Made by a program: the position numbers and the translations under genes. DNA of 64,000 bases, taken from NCBI GenBank assembly GCA_964527995.1, contig CAZGRP010000013.1:1-64000 (forward strand). Direction: 5' to 3'. This stretch comes from CAZGRP01 sp964527995. Its GTDB lineage: Bacteria > Zhuqueibacterota > Zhuqueibacteria > Oceanimicrobiales > CAZGRP01. Shown here in pieces: positions 9,160-17,201 of this stretch (positions are counted from its first letter, which is position 1; every line of letters starts with the position of its first letter). Under the pieces are notes generated by a model. It was not told the DNA's origin, did not search any database, and was given only the letters and a program-made list of their open reading frames with translations.

Positions 9160-11001
9160 ATGAGCCTGGACGGGCCGTCTGCCAATGCCCGTCTCTACCG
9201 TGATCTGGTAGAGAACTCGCCCGAGATGATCCACATCCTTGACCCGCATGGCATCTTCCTGTACGCCAATCAGACTGCGCTGAGAAAGCTTGGTTACACG
9301 CTGAAGGAACTCCGCGACAAGCACCTCGCCGACCTGGTTCCGGAGCGAGAAAAAAGTCGGATCGAACGCCACCTCCAGCAGGTCATGGATCGCGGCGAGA
9401 GCACGATCGAGACCACGCTTCTGAGCAAGTCGGGAGAGTCGATCGAAGTCGAAATGTTCGATTGCGCGGCATATGACGCCAGCGGCCGTCTCCTCGAGTT
9501 GCGCAGTTACGTTCGTGAAATCTACGGCAGGCGTCGCCTCGAATCCCGAGTCAACCTCCTCTACAACGCCTTCCAGCATTCCACCGACGCCATCCTCATC
9601 ACCGATCTGGAGGGCAAGTTGATCGAGGTCAATCAGGCGTTCACCGATCTTTTCGGCTGGGAGCGCCATGAAGTCCTCGGCAAAACCACCAGTTTCCTGC
9701 GCGCCCCGCAGACGTCGGACGAAGTCTACGCCGCCATGTGGCGGTCGATCACGCAGACTGGAAGTTGGAAGGGCGAAATCGTCAATCGCCGCAAGGACGG
9801 CAGCGAGGTCCCGGTGCTGCTGTCGATCACACCCTTGTATGAGAATGGCGAAATGATCGGCTACATGGGGGTGGAGATCGACATCACCGACAAGAAGAGG
9901 GCCGAAGAACAGCTACAGCGGGAGAAAGAATTTTCAGAAGCCCTCATTGAGACGGCCAACAGTCTGATTGTTGGGCTCGACCTCGACGGCCGCATCATCC
10001 TCTTCAATCGCCGCTGCGAGGAGATCACAGGGTATTCGAAGGCCGAGGCGCTGGGGAAATCATGGGTCGAGCTCTTTGTCCCTGAGCGCTACCGTGCGCC
10101 CGTTCACGAGGTCTTTGCCAACCTGGTGGAAGGACGGCAGGCCTCGCAGTACGAGAGCCCCATCCTGACGCGCAACGGCGAAGAACGCCTCATCTCCTGG
10201 AGCAACACACCGATCCGGGATGAATATCACCACATCATCGGCGTGATGGGGATCGGCCAGGACATCACCGAGCAGAAGAATCTGCAGCGCCAGGTATTGC
10301 AGGCGGAGCGTTTGGCTACGATCGGCAAGATGGCGGCCAAGGTGGCGCACGAGATCCGCAACCCGCTATCCTCCATCAGCCTGAACGCCGAGCTTCTGGT
10401 CGATGAACTGGATGCGTACCCAGGCGCGGACACGCGCGAGGCGAAGAGCCTGCTGCAGGCGATCCTTGCCGAGGTGGAGCGCGTGACCAACCTGACGGAG
10501 GAGTACCTGCAATTCTCCCGCCTGCCTCAGGCGGAGTTCCGTCGCACGGATCCGAACACGCTGGTGACCGAGCTTGCCAGCCTCTACCGAGAGCAGCTTG
10601 CCCAGCACCGAATCACATGGGAACACGAGCTGGATCCCAACATCGATGAGATCCCGATGGACCGCATGCAAATCCGTCGGGCCCTGATGAATCTGATTCG
10701 AAATGCGATCGAGGCCATGCCGCGCGGTGGCACCTTGAAGATTACGACCCAGAAGCTCCAATGCGGCGCCTTGATCAACGTTTCCGATACCGGTGACGGT
10801 ATCGACCCGGAGACGCAGGACAAGATTTTCGATCCGTTTTTCACCACCAAAGACATGGGCACCGGTTTGGGGTTGGCCATCACCCAGCAGATCGTTGCCG
10901 AGCACAAGGGCCGACTGGTGTTCCGCAGCCAGAAGGGGCGCGGCACGACTTTTACGATCATGCTGCCTTATATCCAACAAAACACCTCTATAAGGGGATG
11001 A
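9160..11001 (+). CDS. Soluble PAS-domain sensor histidine kinase (NtrB-like)
   Basis: 613 aa from the ATG at 9160, which has GAGGG upstream; a GTG at 9112 would add 16 residues. No membrane segment, so it senses an intracellular signal. Three tandem PAS domains (about 5-125, 130-255, 255-385; each ends in an EI-D/Q-DIT-type PAC region) precede a HisKA domain with the phospho-His in KVAHEIRNPLSSI (His397) and a HATPase domain with the N box (LIRNAIEAMP), DTGDGID and GTGLGLAI. No Cys cluster or CxxCH is present in the PAS domains, so any cofactor is unknown. The 3' end overlaps the ribosome-site region of the sigma-54 activator that follows: a standard NtrB-NtrC pair. Confidence 0.9.
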   Translation: MSLDGPSANARLYRDLVENSPEMIHILDPHGIFLYANQTALRKLGYTLKELRDKHLADLVPEREKSRIERHLQQVMDRGESTIETTLLSKSGESIEVEMFDCAAYDASGRLLELRSYVREIYGRRRLESRVNLLYNAFQHSTDAILITDLEGKLIEVNQAFTDLFGWERHEVLGKTTSFLRAPQTSDEVYAAMWRSITQTGSWKGEIVNRRKDGSEVPVLLSITPLYENGEMIGYMGVEIDITDKKRAEEQLQREKEFSEALIETANSLIVGLDLDGRIILFNRRCEEITGYSKAEALGKSWVELFVPERYRAPVHEVFANLVEGRQASQYESPILTRNGEERLISWSNTPIRDEYHHIIGVMGIGQDITEQKNLQRQVLQAERLATIGKMAAKVAHEIRNPLSSISLNAELLVDELDAYPGADTREAKSLLQAILAEVERVTNLTEEYLQFSRLPQAEFRRTDPNTLVTELASLYREQLAQHRITWEHELDPNIDEIPMDRMQIRRALMNLIRNAIEAMPRGGTLKITTQKLQCGALINVSDTGDGIDPETQDKIFDPFFTTKDMGTGLGLAITQQIVAEHKGRLVFRSQKGRGTTFTIMLPYIQQNTSIRG

Positions 11002-11003
11002 CT

Positions 11004-12365
11004 ATGACGAAATCCGTTCTGGTTGTTGACGATGAGGCGAGTGTGCGCGAATCACTGCAGCGTGTTTTGGATCGCGCCGGATACACCACCTATGTGGCTT
11101 CCGATGCCCAAGAGGCGCTGGCGGTTCTTTCTGGCCAGCGCGTCGACATCGTCATCACCGACCTCAAGATGCCCCAAACCAACGGCATATCGCTTCTGCG
11201 CTCGATCAAGGAAAAGGCAGCCGAGACCGAGGTTATCGTGTTGACCGGCTACGGTAGCATCGAAAGCGCGGTGGAGGCGATGAAGGAGGGGGCCTACGAT
11301 TTCATCACCAAACCGGTGAAGAAGGCCGTCATCCTCAAGGCTGTAGAGCGTGCGGTGGAGAAACAGAATCTGGCTCAGGAAAACCGCTTCTTGCGAGAAC
11401 AGCTGCAGAAGGTCGAGCCATATGGCGAGATCATCGGCGAAAGCCAGGCGATTCGCGAAGTGATGGCCATGGTGGAGCGAGTCGCCCCGTTGCCGTCCAC
11501 GGTGCTGATCACCGGGGAGAGCGGCACCGGAAAGGAGCTGATCGCCCGGGCGCTCCACGAGCTCAGCGATCGACGCAACAAACGCTTTGTGGCGGTCAAC
11601 TGTGGGGCGATCCCGGAAAACTTGATGGAGAGCGAGTTGTTCGGCCACGTGCGCGGCGCGTTCACAGGCGCGGTACGCGACAAAGAGGGACTGTTCAAGA
11701 CGGCCGGAGGGGGCACGCTCTTCCTCGATGAGATCAGCACGGTGCCACTGAACGTCCAGGTCAAGTTGCTGCGCGCCATCGAGCACAAAGAGATTAAGCC
11801 GGTGGGAAGCAACACCACGTACAAGATCGATGTCCGGATCGTTGCAGCGACCAATCGGAATCTGGCAAATGAAGTAGAGGCGGGTCGTTTCCGTGAGGAC
11901 CTCTACTATCGCCTCAACGTCGTAGGCATCACAATTCCGCCCCTGCGCGAGCGACGGGAGGACATCCCCATGCTGGTGGACCATTTTGTGAAGCGGTACA
12001 ATGTGATGCTCAAGAAGCGCATCCGTGGGGCCGATGAGCGCACGCTGAATCTGTTTATGAACTACCAGTGGAAGGGGAACGTGCGGGAGCTGGAGAACGT
12101 GATCGAGAGAGCCATGATCCTGTGCGACGGCGATATGATCGTGCCTGAGCATCTGCCCCAGAATCTGGCCGGAAAGGCTGCGGCTGATCTCGATGGCAGT
12201 CTTCGCGATGTGGTGCGCCAGGCCGAAAGGGACGCAATCTTGCGCACGCTGCGGCTCACTGACAACGACAAGAAGCGAGCCGCCGATATGCTGGGGTTGA
12301 GCCAATCGTCGCTCTACCGCAAGATGTCTGAGCTCGGGATCCCAACGGGCGAGGCCAAGGCCTAA
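11004..12365 (+). CDS. Sigma-54-dependent response regulator, NtrC family
   Basis: 453 aa. Receiver domain (residues 1-120) with acidic pocket Asp9/Asp10 and phospho-acceptor Asp53 (VITDLKMP). AAA+ domain with Walker A GESGTGKE, the sigma-54-contacting GAFTGA loop and Walker B LFLDEI. A Fis-type helix-turn-helix lies at the C-terminus (RAADMLGLSQSSLYRKM). It activates sigma-54 promoters after phosphorylation, presumably by the kinase encoded just upstream. The ATG at 11004 has AAGGGG 6-7 nt upstream; the in-frame ATG at 10998 overlaps the kinase stop but has no room for a ribosome site. Confidence 0.93.
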   Translation: MTKSVLVVDDEASVRESLQRVLDRAGYTTYVASDAQEALAVLSGQRVDIVITDLKMPQTNGISLLRSIKEKAAETEVIVLTGYGSIESAVEAMKEGAYDFITKPVKKAVILKAVERAVEKQNLAQENRFLREQLQKVEPYGEIIGESQAIREVMAMVERVAPLPSTVLITGESGTGKELIARALHELSDRRNKRFVAVNCGAIPENLMESELFGHVRGAFTGAVRDKEGLFKTAGGGTLFLDEISTVPLNVQVKLLRAIEHKEIKPVGSNTTYKIDVRIVAATNRNLANEVEAGRFREDLYYRLNVVGITIPPLRERREDIPMLVDHFVKRYNVMLKKRIRGADERTLNLFMNYQWKGNVRELENVIERAMILCDGDMIVPEHLPQNLAGKAAADLDGSLRDVVRQAERDAILRTLRLTDNDKKRAADMLGLSQSSLYRKMSELGIPTGEAKA

Positions 12366-12549
12366 GGCGTCAGCGGGGCGGTGGGCTTGCAGGTTTGTTC
12401 CCATTTCTGAGAAGAACGCGGGTGCAATTTTCAATCCTGGGAAAGTCTCGCTGCAGGAACCGGTGGATGGGCCAGGATGATGTGACTCAACTGAAATATT
12501 TTCAACGTGCTGGCTCATTGTGTCAGCAATCTTTTCCTTACAGTTTTAG

Positions 12550-12564
12550 TGGCATGCTTTTTGA
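12550..12564 (+). promoter_or_regulatory. Candidate sigma-54 (-24/-12) promoter
   Basis: TGGCATGCTTTTTGA: a good -24 element and correct spacing, but the -12 element lacks the final GC. It lies about 45 bp before the ATG of the receiver gene at 12611 and shares 14 bases with the site at 14041. A dyad, TGCTG (12508) with CAGCA (12524), lies just upstream. Confidence 0.4.
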
Positions 12565-12610
12565 GTCTACCTTATGCATTATTCGAGCGAATCACCGAAG
12601 CAGCGGAGAG

Positions 12611-13000
12611 ATGTGCGTTTCTGGAAGAGTACTGATCGTGGAGGACGACGCTGGCGTTCGCGATTCCTTCGTCAGGATGTTCGCAAAGGCTGGCTATCAG
12701 ACACATGCGGTGGAGGACGGTGAGGCGGCGGAGCGTGTCTTGCGTCGCCAGTTTTTCCCGCTGGTTGTCTTTGGTCTGAAACATCGTGGCAAGAACGGAT
12801 TGGATACGCTCAAGCAGCTGCGTGTCATCAATCCTGTTACGCGGATCCTGGCAGTGACCGCCTACAGTGATTTGCTGCCACGAGAGGCGGTGCTGTTGGC
12901 CGGTGCATTCGACTACCTTCGGAAGCCTGTGCGTCGGGCCGACTTGCTGAAATCGGCTCAGCGCGCCATCGAAAGTGTTCCTGATGAGGTGAGAGAATGA
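12611..13000 (+). CDS. Degenerate single-domain receiver lacking the phospho-acceptor Asp
   Basis: 129 aa, a stand-alone CheY-like domain with no output domain. It keeps the acidic pocket (VEDDAG, residues 10-15), the conserved Thr (VTAYS) and Lys (LRKPV), but the phospho-acceptor position reads VVFGLKHRG: Gly55 replaces Asp. It therefore should not be phosphorylated in the usual way and may work as a docking or ligand-binding pseudo-receiver. The ATG at 12611 follows GCGGAGAG and begins conserved sequence; the frame upstream to 12395 is not coding-like. Its stop overlaps the CcmE ATG (ATGA), so the two are translationally coupled. Confidence 0.8.
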   Translation: MCVSGRVLIVEDDAGVRDSFVRMFAKAGYQTHAVEDGEAAERVLRRQFFPLVVFGLKHRGKNGLDTLKQLRVINPVTRILAVTAYSDLLPREAVLLAGAFDYLRKPVRRADLLKSAQRAIESVPDEVRE

Positions 13001-13419
13001 GAAAAAGAGGCCTTAGGCTCGTGGTCGCGGTGGGGGCGCTTCTGGCTGCGCTGGTGTTGCTGGTGGCATTCAGCTTGAAGGAGACGATGGTCTATTACGT
13101 CACCATCGATGAGCTCAAGGCGGATGCAACGAAGTATTACGGCCGAGGGTTGCGTATTTCTGGTCTGGTCGTTGAGGGCTCGGTGGAGCGTTCCAATACC
13201 GGCCTGCTGGCTACTTTCCAGGTCAGCGACGGCGAACAGACTTTACCCGTCCGCTACGGCGGCATTCTACCAGACACTTTCAAAGAGGGAGAAGAAGTTC
13301 TTGTCGAGGGGCGCTACCGCAGCGACGGTGTGTTCGAAGCTACGAAGGTGCTCACTAAGTGCGCTTCGAAGTATGAAGCGGACACGCCGACGTCCGAAAG
13401 CACCGGCTCGGGGGCTTGA
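12997..13419 (+). CDS. ccmE: Cytochrome c maturation protein CcmE, CxxxY variant
   Basis: 140 aa heme chaperone: an N-terminal membrane anchor (about residues 8-26) and a periplasmic OB-fold domain (YYVTIDEL ... LRISGLVVEGSV ... LPVRYGGILPDTFKEG) ending in KCASKYE. The heme-attaching residue of standard CcmE is His in HxxxY; here it is Cys122 in CASKY (CxxxY), a variant known from archaea and sulfate reducers (the modified System I). It passes heme to CcmF (54633). Other ccm genes (ccmA-D, G, H) are not in the window. It overlaps the degenerate receiver gene by 4 bp. Confidence 0.9.
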   Translation: MRKRGLRLVVAVGALLAALVLLVAFSLKETMVYYVTIDELKADATKYYGRGLRISGLVVEGSVERSNTGLLATFQVSDGEQTLPVRYGGILPDTFKEGEEVLVEGRYRSDGVFEATKVLTKCASKYEADTPTSESTGSGA

Positions 13420-13560
13420 ACTGACGGCGCGGAATTGCTGCCAGGTCTGGGCCGGCGCCTGAATCCGGGTGGACGCGACGGTTGATGAAGCAGACAGATC
13501 GAGACTCATGGTGTTTAAACAAGATACGGGGAGACCAATGACGAGGGAGGTGCATCGGTA

Positions 13561-13815
13561 ATGTCTCGTTACCTGCTGCGTCTGGAAAAGACCGTTCAGG
13601 CCCTGCTCGATGACCTGACGACGGCGGCGGTGACCGTGGCTGAGCACTACGGTTCCCAGGCTCCGGATTTGCACAACGTCATGTCGGCGAAACTCAAGGA
13701 GGTGCTTCGGCGCGATCTTGTGATGTCGGATCTGTGCGGGCTGTCGGCGATCTGCGACGAAGGGGAGTTTTTTGAACCGTTCTCTGAGGAGGCCCTACAA
13801 CTCGAGGCGGAATAG
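13561..13815 (+). CDS. Small hypothetical protein
   Basis: 84 aa, predicted soluble and helical, with no signal peptide or recognised family. The ATG at 13561 is preceded by GGGAGG at about 10 nt, which supports translation. It lies 141 bp after ccmE and just before a strong terminator at 13844, so it is likely the last gene of the receiver-ccmE transcript. One Cys pair (DLCGLSAIC) is visible but does not define a motif. Confidence 0.6.
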   Translation: MSRYLLRLEKTVQALLDDLTTAAVTVAEHYGSQAPDLHNVMSAKLKEVLRRDLVMSDLCGLSAICDEGEFFEPFSEEALQLEAE

Positions 13816-13843
13816 GCTGACCCAAGTGGCACCTCCTACGAAG

Positions 13844-13887
13844 AGGGGAGAAGAGTACATATTCGGACTCTTCTCCCCTTTCTTTTT
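13844..13887 (+). terminator. Strong rho-independent terminator
   Basis: A perfect 13-bp stem (13844-13856 with 13867-13879), 10-nt loop, then TCTTTTT. It ends the receiver-ccmE-small ORF transcript. Confidence 0.88.
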
Positions 13888-13966
13888 GATTTGTTGTTCG
13901 CAAACCTGCGAGGGGAGTTTCCAAATTCGAGAAACATCCGGCGCGATGAGCCGGGTGCGGGCGAAC

Positions 13967-14020
13967 CCAAGGAATACGCAACCCTCGTGAAAACAGCCGA
14001 GTACGCAAGCAGTTCCTTGG
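13967..14020. repeat. Inverted repeat enclosing two TACGCAA copies
   Basis: CCAAGGAA (13967-13974) pairs with TTCCTTGG (14013-14020). Inside are two direct copies of TACGCAA (13975 and 14002) and a short CTCG/CGAG hairpin. It lies 20-75 bp upstream of the candidate sigma-54 site at 14041, so it may be an activator binding region; a structured RNA is an alternative. The rest of the gene-free stretch 13816-14388 holds the terminator at 13844 and promoters at 14041 and 14129. Confidence 0.35.
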
Positions 14021-14040
14021 CGTGATCCGGCCGTCTCAGG

Positions 14041-14055
14041 TGGCATGCTTTTTGT
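14041..14055 (+). promoter_or_regulatory. Candidate sigma-54 (-24/-12) promoter
   Basis: TGGCATGCTTTTTGT, nearly identical to the site at 12550. The -24 element is good; the -12 element ends TTGT instead of TTGC. It lies upstream of the porin-cytochrome cluster. Confidence 0.4.
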
Positions 14056-14128
14056 CCAAAGGCAGTTGTGGGCTGGAGTCCGGCAAAACGAGTGGGCTGA
14101 GGCGGCAGGAATCTTCGCTGCTCAGGGG

Positions 14129-14157
14129 TTGACATTGTCGGCGGCAAGATTTATATT
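14129..14157 (+). promoter_or_regulatory. Sigma-70-type promoter for the 14389-20745 cytochrome cluster
   Basis: Perfect -35 TTGACA (14129-14134), 17-bp spacer, TATATT (14152-14157). It leaves a leader of about 225 nt before the ATG at 14389. With the sigma-54-like site at 14041 the cluster may have two promoters. Confidence 0.65.
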
Positions 14158-14388
14158 GGGGTCCCTCAATCAAAACACATCTTTGAGAACCGCTCGACAT
14201 GACTCTGCCGGCGGCCAGGGTCTCGATTTGTCAAGTCGCCTGCTAACTCGATAAGCGCCCTCTGCTGCGTGACGCGGCGCTTCACGGGCGAACACAAAGT
14301 CACTCGATTTGTTGGCCGTTCGATGCGGGGCGGCGGCAGCGGTTTTGTTTCTCCGATTTTTTGTTCCAACCTCAGGAATGGAGCCGTT

Positions 14389-15207
14389 ATGGGCAAAGTC
14401 TTTCAAGGCCGAACTGTGCTTCTTGCGGCGATCCTTCTCGGTCTGGCTGCTTTAGTCATGTCCTGCAGCGATCTCAGCGACAATGTGGTAGAGCCGGAGG
14501 CTCGCAGGGTCGAGGCCCATCCCGAGGGATGGCTCGACACCACGTCGACCGCGTTCCACGGGCGAGAGATCCGGAAGATGCAGTGGCAAATGGAGACCTG
14601 CAAGAAATGCCACGGCCAGGACTATCGTGGCGCAATCGCAAACGTCTCCTGTTTGACATGTCACCCGAACACACCCGAGGATTGTACAACCTGTCACGGC
14701 GGAGCCATCGCCGGCCTTGCCGCGCCGCCACCGGACATTGACCGCGAATTCGAGACAACGGCGCGCGGCGTCGGAGCACATGCCCAGCATCTCCAGGAAG
14801 GGCCGCTGCGTGTCGCCATCCCGTGCACAAGTTGCCATGTCGTGCCCGATTCGCTCTACGCTCCGGGGCACGTGGATTCTGACTTGCCGGCTGAGGTCAA
14901 GTTCTCCGGTCTGGCGGTAGCGGACTCGGCGCAGCCGGTCTGGGATGGGCAAAAGTGTTCGAATGTCTACTGCCACGGTAACTTTAAGCTCGGTCACAAG
15001 GACAATGCTCCGACCTGGACCATCGTGAACGGCACCCAGGCGGCCTGCGGTACGTGCCACGGCTTGCCGCCGGACGCACCGCATCCGCAAATCGAGCAGT
15101 GCCAGTTCTGCCACAGCGCCGTGGTGGATGCCGAAAAGAACATCATCGACAAAACCAAGCATATCAATGGGCAGACAGATTTTGCATCTTCAACATCGAA
15201 CCGTTAG
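14389..15207 (+). CDS. Heptaheme c-type cytochrome lipoprotein
   Basis: 272 aa. The start at 14389 gives a lipoprotein signal ending VMSC (lipobox Cys) after an AGGAATGGAG ribosome site. Seven heme sites: CKKCH, CLTCH, CTTCH, CTSCH, the CX4CH site CSNVYCH, CGTCH and CQFCH. The C-terminal third (CSNVYCHG...CGTCHGLPP...HINGQ) matches the CxxxxCH...CxxCH domain typical of Geobacter outer-membrane cytochromes. Likely an outer-membrane-anchored electron carrier. It opens a six-gene set (tetraheme, 11-heme, cytochrome b, porin, 14-heme) that could span both membranes. Confidence 0.9.
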   Translation: MGKVFQGRTVLLAAILLGLAALVMSCSDLSDNVVEPEARRVEAHPEGWLDTTSTAFHGREIRKMQWQMETCKKCHGQDYRGAIANVSCLTCHPNTPEDCTTCHGGAIAGLAAPPPDIDREFETTARGVGAHAQHLQEGPLRVAIPCTSCHVVPDSLYAPGHVDSDLPAEVKFSGLAVADSAQPVWDGQKCSNVYCHGNFKLGHKDNAPTWTIVNGTQAACGTCHGLPPDAPHPQIEQCQFCHSAVVDAEKNIIDKTKHINGQTDFASSTSNR

Positions 15208-15228
15208 CACAGATGGAGGAGAACCACG

Positions 15229-15798
15229 ATGAAGAGAATCTGGATCGTCGGGCTGGCGCTTTTCGTGGCGGCGGCTTACACGACAACACTCGAGGCACAG
15301 ACGAAGCCAAAGCCGGCCAAATACGTGGGTGTGGCACTCTGCAAGGCGTGTCACAATACCACCAAGAGCGGCAAGCAATACACCGTCTGGCAGAAGAGCG
15401 CTCACGCCAAGGCATACGAAACGCTGGCCTCCGACAAGGCCAAAGAGTTCGCCAAGAAAAGAGGCATTGACGACCCGCAGAAATCCCCCGAGTGCCTGCA
15501 GTGCCACACCACTGGATTCGGTGTCGATGCCAAGCTGAAAGGGCCAAAGCTCACTCTCGAGGAAGGCGTTTCCTGCGAGGCCTGCCACGGGCCCGGCTCG
15601 AATTACCGGAAAATGAGAGTCATGAAGGACTTGTGGGCCGGGAAGATCAAGCCGGAGAGCGTGGGGCTCACCCTTCCTGACGAGAAGACCTGTATCCAGT
15701 GTCACAACAAGAAGAGCCCGTCGTACAAGCCCTTCAAGTTCGAAGAAATGTTCAAGAAGATTGCCCATCCCGTGCCTGGAGGTAGGCCGAAGAAGTAG
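15229..15798 (+). CDS. Tetraheme cytochrome c554-like protein
   Basis: 189 aa, exported (signal peptide ends LEAQ). Four CxxCH sites: CKACH, CLQCH, CEACH (CEACHGPGS) and CIQCH. The spacing and the CLQCHTTGFG and CEACHGPG blocks match the cytochrome c554/c-prime family, whose best-known member takes electrons from hydroxylamine oxidoreductase. A periplasmic electron shuttle is likely. It is 21 bp after the heptaheme gene and 21 bp before the 11-heme gene, hence co-transcribed. A paralog lies at 51378. Confidence 0.9.
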   Translation: MKRIWIVGLALFVAAAYTTTLEAQTKPKPAKYVGVALCKACHNTTKSGKQYTVWQKSAHAKAYETLASDKAKEFAKKRGIDDPQKSPECLQCHTTGFGVDAKLKGPKLTLEEGVSCEACHGPGSNYRKMRVMKDLWAGKIKPESVGLTLPDEKTCIQCHNKKSPSYKPFKFEEMFKKIAHPVPGGRPKK

Positions 15799-15819
15799 CT
15801 CATAAACGGGAGGGGGAGC

Positions 15820-17118
15820 GTGAGACTTCGGTTTCTCCAGAGGCAGTGGCGTTGGGGATATCGGCCCAGATGTTTGGCAGTGTGGTTGTCGTTGCTGTTG
15901 GGGGTTGCGATTGCGCCGAGTTCCAGGGCCCTGTCTCAGGAGAACAAGGATTGCCTGAGCTGCCACGGGGATCCTCAGCTGACGAAAGTCGCCGCGAGCG
16001 GCCAGGAGATATCGCTATACGTCGATCTGTCGGTTTTTCAGAGATCGATTCATGGCACTTTCTCCTGCACCGACTGCCATGTCGACGCCACGGAGATACC
16101 GCACGCGGAGAACCTGAGGCCTGTAGATTGTGGCCTGTGTCACGAGGATCCGGAAGCGGCTCTGGCGCGAGGGGTCCACGGCAAGGCTCGGCAACGGGGC
16201 GTGCCGGATGCGCCCAGCTGTCGCGATTGTCATGGCACCCACGATATCTTGCCCAGCTCGGACCCCTCTTCCCGCACGCATCCGCTGAATGTGGCACTGA
16301 CTTGCGCGGAGTGTCATTCGAACCCGAGTTTCGTGCGCCGCCACGCCATCCCGATCGCTGACCCACTGGCCGCATACAGGGCCAGTGTTCATGGCGTCGC
16401 GGTGATGTCGGAGCGCAATTTTAAGGCGGCCACGTGCGTCAGTTGTCACGGCTCGCACGATATTCGGGACAACGAGGACCCGCAATCGCCGATCTACTGG
16501 CAAAAGGTCAGCGCTACTTGCGGGAGTTGCCACAGAGATGTGCTCCGCAAGTACAGCGAAAGCGTGCACGGTCGGGCGGTGAAACGCGGCGTTCGCGATG
16601 CCCCGACCTGCATCGACTGCCACGGCGAGCATCGTGTCCAGTCGCCGCGACAACGCACATCGCCCGTGAACCCGCTGAACGTGTCGATTGAGACCTGTGG
16701 CCGTTGCCACGGTTCGAAGCGGATCGCTGCGAAATACGGGTTGCCGACTGGTCGTCTGAAGACGTTCGAGCAGAGCTATCACGGGCTGGCGCTGCGGGCC
16801 GGGAAGATGGAGGCGGCGAACTGTGCCAGTTGCCATGGCATCCACTATATTTTGCCTTCGTCGGACCCGCGGTCGACGATCTTTCCGGCGAATCTGCCGA
16901 AGACGTGTGGTCAGTGCCATCCGCTGGTCACCGAGAATGTTGCCAAAGGGCCGGTACATCTGACCACAAGCACCACACCTGGCCGCATCGTCTACTGGGT
17001 GAGACGCTTCTACATCTGGGTCATTGTCGGTGTGGTCGCTGCCATGGTAGTTCACAATCTGCTCGATTTCATTCGCCGGGCACGGCGGATTATCTCACGG
17101 CGTCTGGCAGGCGGCTGA
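15820..17118 (+). CDS. Undecaheme c-type cytochrome with C-terminal membrane anchor
   Basis: 432 aa from a GTG start with a very strong GGGAGGGGG site. Signal peptide to about residue 38, then 11 CxxCH sites with repeated CxDCHGxH units (CRDCHGTH, CVSCHGSH, CIDCHGEH, CASCHGIH), and one transmembrane helix near the C-terminus (WVIVGVVAAMVVHNLL) followed by a basic tail. This puts the heme domain in the periplasm, tethered to the inner membrane. With the cytochrome b at 17202 it could form a quinol-oxidising module. The 9-heme protein at 31129 has the same layout. Confidence 0.92.
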   Translation: MRLRFLQRQWRWGYRPRCLAVWLSLLLGVAIAPSSRALSQENKDCLSCHGDPQLTKVAASGQEISLYVDLSVFQRSIHGTFSCTDCHVDATEIPHAENLRPVDCGLCHEDPEAALARGVHGKARQRGVPDAPSCRDCHGTHDILPSSDPSSRTHPLNVALTCAECHSNPSFVRRHAIPIADPLAAYRASVHGVAVMSERNFKAATCVSCHGSHDIRDNEDPQSPIYWQKVSATCGSCHRDVLRKYSESVHGRAVKRGVRDAPTCIDCHGEHRVQSPRQRTSPVNPLNVSIETCGRCHGSKRIAAKYGLPTGRLKTFEQSYHGLALRAGKMEAANCASCHGIHYILPSSDPRSTIFPANLPKTCGQCHPLVTENVAKGPVHLTTSTTPGRIVYWVRRFYIWVIVGVVAAMVVHNLLDFIRRARRIISRRLAGG

Positions 17119-17201
17119 GCAAAGGGCGACTCGCGGTTCGGCCGGAGTGATGGCCATGGTTTTCGCGCTGGTGAGGCCGGGAGGCTGGTCTTAAACCGGA
17201 C

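Noticed and set aside
12511..12527. TGGCTCATTGTGTCAGC as a second sigma-54 site before the receiver gene
   Set aside because: No TTGC at the required position; it forms a TGCTG/CAGCA dyad instead.
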